From Channallabes apus (lineage: Eukaryota > Chordata > Actinopteri > Siluriformes > Clariidae): 64,000 nt of DNA. The stretch is from the NCBI GenBank assembly GCA_030522415.1, contig CM060125.1, positions 32,150,427-32,214,426 of the forward strand, given 5' to 3'. The notes under the pieces are model-generated. The model worked only from the letters and a program-made list of their open reading frames with translations. It had not been told where the DNA came from and made no database searches. A program made the position numbers and the translations under genes. Positions 56,749-64,000 of this stretch are shown one piece after another. Every line of letters begins with the position of its first letter. Positions within the stretch are counted from its first letter, which is position 1.

Positions 56749-59515
56749 ATGGACGCTAATGCTAGTGCTAATGCTAGTGCTAAGGCTAATGCTAGTGGTG
56801 CTGTGAAGGCCGACTTTGCTATAGATAGTAATGTGATGGAGGAGAGAGACGATGCTTTTGTAACACGCCGTAACCCTACTGCTGAAATAACATCCTTGAT
56901 TAGTTCACTGTATATATCTGATAGACATGATGATGATGATGATGTTTTTGCTCATGTGTCTGATATTAATGTGCAAACAATGAACAATGAACTAACTCAA
57001 TGCAAGGCGGATGTGGAGGCGCTCACAGACAAAGTGAGCAAGTTGGAGCAGGATTTTAGACAATCCGTAAACAGCAGTCTAAACAGAGAAACCAGTTTCC
57101 GTGAGGCAGTGGACGCCGGCTTAGAAGGGCTGGAGCGCTACTGCCAAGAGGCCCTGGAGAAGCTGGAAAGAGCTGTCACTGACTGTTTTCTCCGACGTGA
57201 CGTGATCTGGGAAAATCAGATGAAGAAACTGCGCTTCACGAGTACGCCCACCATCCAAAGATTACAGGCCTACACCCCTGCCTCTCTCCAATCTCCTGGT
57301 CTACATTCTCCCAGCACTCCAATCACGACATCTATAACAAAGGTAAAGCCATCCATCACTCATGAAACATATGACATTCCTCCTGGTGTTCCACCACACT
57401 CTTCTGCTCAGCTTACCTCCTCAGTTTCTCCCTCTTCTTCTTCCTTTTATGGTCGACCACCCATCCGCCTGGAGTTTCCAGCCTTTGGCGAAGCTTCAGA
57501 GACAGCAGATGTACTCCACTTCATCGAACAGTGTGAGAACTATCTGGAGATCAGACCACTGCCCAGCCCAGAACTGCTAGGATCCCTCAGCACTGTTCTA
57601 AGAGGACCTGCTCTGAGCTGGTGGAAGGCAGAAAAAGGCAAGGTGAGGGACTGGATGTCTTTCAAACAGGCTTTTATGGCGGCATTCTTACCTGATGACT
57701 ACCTCACAGAAGTGGAGGAAAATTTGAAGTCGCTGGTACAGCAGCCGGGTCAACGCCTGCGGGACTTCACCTATGACTACCGCGCCCTCTGTCTGAAGTG
57801 GAAGCCGGATATCTCAGAGGAGGAACTGGTGGGGAGAATACTGAATAATATCAACCCCAGAGTGGCAGGATGTCTGAGGGGAACTGTGACCACCGTGGAA
57901 CAGCTCGTGAAGATAGGTTCCAGGGTGGAAAAAGATTGCAAGAGTTCCAAAGACTACTGGCAGAAGGTGGACTCTCAGCAGAACAAGGAGAAGAGTCATA
58001 AGAAGGCAGGTGAGCAAGCTCCTTCAAAGTACGCAGCAGGACTCTCCATTGCTCAACCTCTACCAGCTCCATCTCTCCTCCTGGTTCCAGTGAAAGTGCA
58101 AGGAAGAAAGGTGAATGCGGTGGTGGACACGGGAAGTTCTTATACGCTGATGAGGAACCATCTATGGCAGACACTCGACGATCAGGAGGACCAAGTTGGA
58201 CTTCTATCTCCTCAGAAGTTCGTCATGGCTGATGGAAAGGTACATCAAGCACAAACGCATGCCTTGTTACAGTACAAGTGGCACACCACCCAATGTGAGA
58301 TTAAGACCTTCATCATGAGGGACGCTCACCTGGCCTTCTCTCTGATCGTGGGACTCGACTTCCTAAAAGCCACAGGAGCCATCTTGGACATCGCTGGGGG
58401 AGAGTACGCGCTGAAAACAGAGGAGGGGATCGTGTATCATCCATTCATAACGTCCCCACCCCCCTGTGTACCATCGATGCCGACACAACGAAGACACATT
58501 CAGCTCCCAGCAACGGCCAATCTTTACCTCGCCCTGCCAGTGACGCCCGACGAGCTCCCAAGTGCTGAAGAAAAACCTGTGATCACGACATCCTGGGACA
58601 CCGACAATGAGGAGGAGCTGCTGAAACTAATGGCTGCTTGGCCACGCACCACCTCCAACACCCTAGGCAAAACAGCAATAGTGAGACACACAATCACTTT
58701 ATCAGACGACACACCATTCAGATCCAAAGCCTATAGAGTATCACCCATTAAGAAGACCATTATAGAAGATCAAGTAGACCAGATGCTGAAGAATAACATC
58801 ATCCAACCTTCATGTTCACCCTGGTCTTCCCCAGTTGTGTTAGTACCTAAACCCGATGGGACTTACCGTTTTTGTGTGGATTATAGAAAGCTAAACAGCA
58901 AGACCAAACCTGATGCTTATCCAATGCCTTTAATACATGACATCATAGAATCACTGGATGGCGCCTCCTGGTTCTCAACCTTGGATCTGCAATCGGGTTA
59001 CTGGCAGGTGGAGATGGAGAAAGACAGCTGTGAGAAGACCGCCTTCATCACCACCAAAGGGCTGTTTCAATTTCGGTCCATGCCCTACGGACTCAGAAAC
59101 GCCGCAGCCACCTTCCAGCATTTGATGGAGAAAGTCTTGGCTGATCTAAGAGGGAAATATTGCTTTGTTTACATAGATGACATAATTATCTACTCACAGA
59201 CACAGGAGCAACACATCAAACACCTTAATGCAGTATTCTCCAAACTTACCCAGGCCAACCTCTCCCTCAACATGAAGAAATGTCATTTCTTCAAAAGGCG
59301 GCTGAAGTTCCTAGGCCATATCATCTCCAAAGAAAGCGTGCAGTTGGACCCAGAGAAAACCAGGGCGGTGGCTGAATATCCTCCTCCACAAGACGTAAAA
59401 TCTCTTCAGCGTTTTCTGGGTCTCGCCGGATGGTATCATAAATTCATTCCCCACTTTGCCGATATGACAAGAATATCTAGCCGATATTTACTAGAAGGGA
59501 GTAAAATGGGAGTGA
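56749..59515 (+). pseudogene. Gypsy gag-pol: gag, protease and reverse transcriptase
   Basis: The start chosen is ATG 56749 (MDANASANASAKANASG, good context AAGATGG). The upstream part of the open frame lies in the LTR and PBS. Gag has an Asn/Ala/Ser-rich start, a coiled coil (residues 80-150) and a capsid-type domain (about 240-400: FPAFGEASETADVLHFIEQC, LSWWKAEKGKVRDW). No CCHC zinc knuckle is seen. The protease has VVDTGSSYTLM (about 460). The reverse transcriptase has SPWSSPVVLVPKPDGTYRFC, DLQSGYWQV, and YIDDIIIYS, then LGHIISKESVQLDPEK and FLGLAGWYHKFIPHF. The frame shifts near 59494-59500, and a TGA follows at 59513-59515 in the new frame. Gag and pol share one frame. Confidence 0.9.
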
Positions 59516-60367
59516 TCCGAAGAATGCCAGAACGCCATGGAGAACATCAAACACGCCCTTCAAAACCCACCAGTACAAATTCAACCAAACCTAAATATGC
59601 CGTTCCAAGTACACACGGACGCCAGCGAAGTGGGCCTGGGAGCCATACTCACCCAGAAATCAGCAGAAGGAGAACGCGCAGTAGCGTACGCATCGCGAAT
59701 GTTGAGAGGAGCTGAGCAGAATTACTCCACATCAGAGAAGGAGTGTTTGGCCGTGGTTTGGGCCATAGAAAAGTGGAGACACTACTTAGAAGGTCGCCCT
59801 TTCGAGGTCTTTACAGACCATGCCGCCCTATCATGGGCCTTCAACTGCCCGAAAACCAGCTCTCGTCTCACCCGATGGACATTACGCCTACAGCAGTTCA
59901 TATTTTCAGTCCATCACAGAAAAGGCTGCCTGAATCTGGGACCTGATGCGCTTTCCCGGGCGCCCCCGCCGCTACAAGTAGGCACCGCTCCATGTCTTGC
60001 CATCACAACCACAAAATTTTCGTCCGACTTACCAAATGACCTGTGTGAGATAACCCAAGCACAACTGAATGACCCAACTATCACGAAGCTGCTCTCTAAA
60101 GATCACCCAAGAGGCATACAAGATCAGAGGGTCGCCTTCGAACGGCATCAGGGCGCGTTATATCGCCGGGTACCTGTAAGACTCGGAGAAAAATTCCAGC
60201 TCGTTGTCCCCCAGTCTCTAGTAAAAACCTTTCTTCATTATTATCATGACAATCCACTGGGAGGACACTTGGGGCAACTAAAGACCTTGCTAAGGTTATT
60301 GGATGTGGCATGGTGGCCGACGGAGCGGAAAGACGTCTGGCATTATGTGAGGACCTGCAGCGTGTGA
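59516..60367 (+). pseudogene. Gypsy pol: RNase H and integrase zinc-binding part
   Basis: It reads [48 protein letters not shown] and [17 protein letters not shown] (RNase H acidic residues present). A linker follows, then the integrase HHCC region: [14 protein letters not shown] and VRTCSV. The stop TGA (60365-60367) falls exactly where the last Cys of CxxC should be. The frame downstream continues unchanged. Confidence 0.88.
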
Positions 60368-60900
60368 AAACAGTACAAAACGGACAATACTAAACCCAGT
60401 GGGCTACTACAGAGTACCATGGTTCCAGAGCCTGGACACACCGTGGGACTGGACATCATGGGTCCTTTTCCACGAAGTAAAAGGCAGAATGAATATCTTT
60501 TGGTGGTGGTGGATTATTTCACCAAATGGGTGGAAATGTTTCCCCTCAGGGATGTAAAGACGCCAAAGCTGGTAAAGCTGCTAAGAGAGGAAATTTTTAC
60601 TAGGTGGGGAGTCCCCAAATATCTAGTATCCGATCGAGGACCCCAGTTTACATCTCAGCTGCTGGCACACCTCTGCCAAACATGGGGGAGCGTCCAAAAG
60701 CTAACTACGAGCTACCACCCGCAAACAAACCTGACTGAGCGAGTAAACAGAACTTTAAAGGTGATGATCGCTTCATATGTCGGGGACCACCACCAAAACT
60801 GGGACCAATGGTTACCTGAACTAAGATTTGCCATCAATACAGCCCAACAGGAAACCACGGGGAAAACACCTGCAGAACTCACACTTGGGCGACAACTTAA
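60368..60900 (+). pseudogene. Gypsy integrase core, cut by L2 copy I
   Basis: The same frame as the preceding segment. It has the catalytic triad region: GLDIMGPFP (first Asp), YLVSDRGPQFTS (second Asp) and TSYHPQTNLTERVNRTLK (Glu), then WLPELRFAINTAQQETTGKTPAELTLG. It ends at GRQLN where L2 sequence begins. The C-terminal domain and the 3' LTR are not present before the L2. Confidence 0.9.
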
Positions 60901-63173
60901 TAAAGCAGGTCACACTTTAGATTTAGTAATATTCTTCGGATTAATTATAAGAAATGCATTCACAATTCCACTGTCTGAAATTATCTCAGATCACTATCTT
61001 GTCTCCATTCAAGTGTGTCACAGTGATAATGTACACACAGCACCGCGCTACCGTATTAAACGTACATTCACATCAACTACCACACAGAGTTTTATCAGTA
61101 ATCTCCCAGAGTTACCAACTTCGATTAGGTCACCGCCTGACCCCACAGAACTCGATCAGGCGACTGAATATTTAGAGTCGACATTTCGTTGTACCTTAGA
61201 TAATATAGCTCCAGCTAAAGGAAAAATTATTAGAGATAAGAAACTCGCTCCCTGGTATAACGATCACACGCGCACTTTAAAACAGACTGCTCGGAAATTA
61301 GAGCATGAATGGCGTCAAACTAAATTGTTGGTATTTCAAATAGCATGGAAAGAGAGCATCCTGAACTATAGGAAAGCTCTTAGTGTAGCTAGATCAACAT
61401 ATCTCTCCACTCTTATAGAAGAAAATAAAAATAATCCTAGATTTTTATTTAATACCGTAGCCAAATTAACCAGAAATAAGACCACTACAGAAATCTCCAC
61501 AACAACATCATGCAATAGTGAGGACTTCATGAACTTTTTTAATAATAAAATTGTAAATACAGTATCAGGCATAAAATTGAGGCTTTGAAACCAAACAATG
61601 TAATTGATACAGATGTTAACCTAGAATACTTTACTCCTCTTGAAGAGAATGAACTAATTTCACTCATCTCTTCTGCAAATTCATCAACCTGTATATTAGA
61701 TCCTATACCGACACATTTTCTTAAACAGATAGTACCAGTAATAACAGAATCGCTGTTGAGAATAATTAATTCCTCACTCAGCATTGGTTATGTTCCAAAA
61801 TCTTTTAAAGTAGCAGTTATCAAACCAATAATTAAAAAACCTGACCTCGACCCCTGTCAGCTGTCCAATTACATGCCAATGTCAAACCTCCACTTCATCT
61901 CTAAGATTCTGGAAAAGATAGTAGCGGAGCAGCTATGCTCATATCTACATAGAAATGGCATACATGAACTGTATCAGTCAGGATTTAGGCCTCATCACAG
62001 CACAGAAACAGCACTCGTTAAAGTAGTAAATGACCTCCTATTGGCCTCTGATCAGGGTTGTGTAACTATGCTTGTATTACTCGACCTCAGTGCAGCTTTT
62101 GACACCATTGATCATGCTATTCTTCTTCACAGATTAGAAAATGTAGTAGGAATTAAGGGTACAGCTCTCTCCTGGCTCAGATCCTATTTGACCGATCGTT
62201 ATCAGTATGTAGACTTAAATGGTGATTATTCTGCATGTTCTCTAGTGGAGTTTGGTGTTCCGCAGGGTTCAGTTTTAGGCCCACTGCTTTTTTCCCTTTA
62301 CATGCTTCCTCTGGGCAACATAATCCATAAGCATGGTATTAGTTTTCATTGTTATGCTGACGACAGACAGCTATACAGTACGTCTCAACAAAACCTGATG
62401 AGAAACACCATCTTACTGGTTTTTTTAAGTTGAGCAATGTGTGCAGGACATAAGAAATTGGATGCTAATTAACTTCCTTCTGCTTAATCCGGATAAGACA
62501 GAAGTTCTAGTCATAGGACCGCATACAGCTAGAAGTAAAATCTTAGATCACACCGTAACTTTAGATGGCCTTTCTGTTCCATCAAGTGCAACAGTAAAAG
62601 ACCTCGGTGTGATTATAGATTCCAGCCTTTCATTTGAAGCTCATGTAGATAATATCACCAGGATAGCATTCTTTCACCTCAGAAATATTGCCAACATAAG
62701 AAATATATTGTCGCTAAACGATGCAGAAAAACTAGTTCATGCTTTTATCACTTCTAGGTTGGACTATTGTAATGCTTTACTGTCTGGTTGTTCAGTTAGG
62801 TGCATAAACAAGCTTCAGCTAGTCCAGAATGCAGCAGCGAGAGTCCTCACTAGAACCAGAAGATAATAAGCACATCACCCCTATCCTATCTTCTTGACAT
62901 ACTCTCTTGACATATAAAGCATTAAATGGTCTCGCCCCGCAGTATCTGAGCGAACTGCTAGTGTCTTACGATCCGCCACGCCTACTTCGGTCAAAGGATG
63001 CAGGCTGCTTATCAGTACCGCGTATTATGAAAACTACAGCTGGGGGCAGAGCTTTTTATTACAAAGCCCCAAAATTATGGAATAGTCTTCCAAATAGTGT
63101 TCGGGACTCAGACACAGTCTCAGTGTTTAAGTCTAGGCTAAAAACCTATTTATTTAGCCAAGCATTTTTATGA
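60901..63173 (+). pseudogene. L2 ORF2 remnant (copy I), fused in frame to Gypsy integrase
   Basis: The open frame 60419-61588 joins integrase residues to [15 protein letters not shown] and the linker, a chimera made by the insertion. A 5-base insertion near 61559 (AATACAGTATC) shifts the frame. Residues of the NLAMSDSN region are deleted near 61622. The reverse transcriptase frame 61585-62433 contains [26 protein letters not shown] and GVPQGSVLG, but the active site reads CYADDRQLY, followed by another shift near 62380. The C-terminus is in pieces (62441-62866 and 62907-63173), with a deletion near 62895. Inactive. Confidence 0.87.
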
Positions 63174-64000
63174 ATAGATTTGCCATAAGGTAAAGGAGCA
63201 GATCTGGGGGACTCATGGACGTAGAGTATTATGGTGAACTGGTATGTTTTAGATGCTGTCTTCCTCAGTCTCATTTGATCACTCAGGTTTGTTGACGGTG
63301 AGGTGATTGTTTGCTTTACATCTCAGGGAGCCCTCATGTTTGTGTTTCCTTCTGGCTCTCCCTTTAGTTATGCTGTCATAGTTAGTCCTGCCGGAGTCCC
63401 TGCTTGCACTCTACAGTAAATATACATTCACATTAGACATTGTGACTGTGACCATACCTAATTGCAATCTCTCCTCCTCTTCTCTTCCTCCCCCTCTTTC
63501 ACTTTCCTCTCTCCCCCTGTCTCCCCCTTTCACTCTTTCTCTCTCTCTCTCTCTCTCTCTAGCTGTCAAGCTACAGATGTGGTTCCTGAGCTGCCAGTGA
63601 TCCAGACTCCCTCTGCCCTCCGGACCTGTCTGATCCATCCTGGTGCCCCGTTTCTGGTTGGAGGTCTCGTCGCATGGATGCCCCGTGTGTCTCTTTAGGA
63701 TGCGTCTGGTGTCTGGGGATGATTCTATCTACTTAGAAGATGGTTCTGGCCGCGACTGGTGAGGTCAGCTGTTTCTCTGAGGACTTGACAATTCGATAGT
63801 TCAGGACTGGAACTTTCTACAAGTCTATCTCAGTCTCCAATAACCTCATGGACTCCGTTTTACATCAACTATTATAACATTAATTAACATCAACTATTAT
63901 AGCTGAACCTAACACTTAACACTATATAAATGCAGATCATTTCCTGCTATCTGTTTCACCCAGATGAGGATGGGTTCCCTGTTGAGTCTGGTTCCTCTCA
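60901..64000 (+). mobile_element. L2 LINE copy I, 5'-truncated, runs off the window
   Basis: It starts within the endonuclease (TAAAGCAGGTCACACTTTAG, equivalent to about 52896 in copy G). It includes the linker, reverse transcriptase, C-terminus and most of the 3' untranslated region up to base 64000. The tail is outside the window. Confidence 0.92.

Larger units (their letters stand above)
51878..60900 (+). mobile_element. Ty3/Gypsy LTR retrotransposon, 3'-incomplete in window, with two nested L2 elements
   Basis: The 5' LTR begins TGTAGCGCGGCC at 51878 inside the Rex1 copy F 3' untranslated region. The LTR is split by L2 copy G and ends at ACA 56675. A primer-binding site, one gag-pol frame, and integrase follow. 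Sequence homologous to integrase stops at 60900, where L2 copy I begins. The 3' LTR is not in the window. A solo LTR of the same family lies at 23534-24236. Confidence 0.92.

Noticed and set aside
1..64000. CRISPR array, bacterial operon or host gene
   Set aside because: Repeats are dispersed eukaryotic elements or simple repeats. No spacer-repeat pattern, no ribosome-binding organisation and no non-transposon exon series were found.

Overview
The window is vertebrate DNA, almost certainly from a teleost fish. The repeat families are the fish ones: L2-clade and Rex1-type LINEs, RTE-type tails, Tc1-like and mariner-like elements, a Ty3/Gypsy retrotransposon, and Harbinger- and hAT-type DNA elements, with dense (GT)n, (CA)n, (GA)n and (ATATT)n microsatellites. 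I found no host protein-coding gene, rRNA, tRNA or CRISPR array. Every long open frame belongs to a transposable element.

Layout. Bases 1-9950 are mostly non-coding: the 3' end of an L2, two inverted copies of an unnamed repeat (one split by a hAT-type MITE, the other by a small foldback), Rex1 tails, an RTE tail lying in an (ATATT)n tract, and many dinucleotide arrays. Bases 10083-21917 are one plus-strand L2 (copy C). It is split by a Harbinger-like element (10958-17216), which itself contains a reversed L2 (copy B), and again by an RTE fragment with a 16-bp target duplication. Bases 21918-42868 are an old minus-strand L2 (copy H) broken open by a Rex1 element (copy E). Copy E is in turn cut by four insertions: a minus-strand Rex1 carrying a solo Gypsy LTR, a second minus-strand Rex1 with a nearly intact 890-residue frame, an L2 (copy D) carrying a MITE, and a Tc1 element. 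Bases 43600-48760 hold a mariner relic, a second Tc1-like element, a decayed Rex1 and a SINE-like insert. Bases 48765-51877 are Rex1 copy F, entered by a Gypsy element whose 5' LTR contains a nearly perfect L2 (copy G) and whose integrase is cut by another L2 (copy I) that runs off the window.

How the parts work. The young L2 family has ORF1 (Cys-rich N-terminus, coiled coil, SGNH/GDSL esterase) and ORF2 (endonuclease plus reverse transcriptase). In the three copies that keep the junction, ORF1 and ORF2 lie in one frame, separated by a single TGA. No ATG occurs in the ORF2 frame until well past the endonuclease. This is the most interesting signal here and points to stop-codon readthrough, reinitiation or a non-AUG start. 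Several insertions keep clean target-site duplications and empty sites, so the order of events can be read from the sequence.
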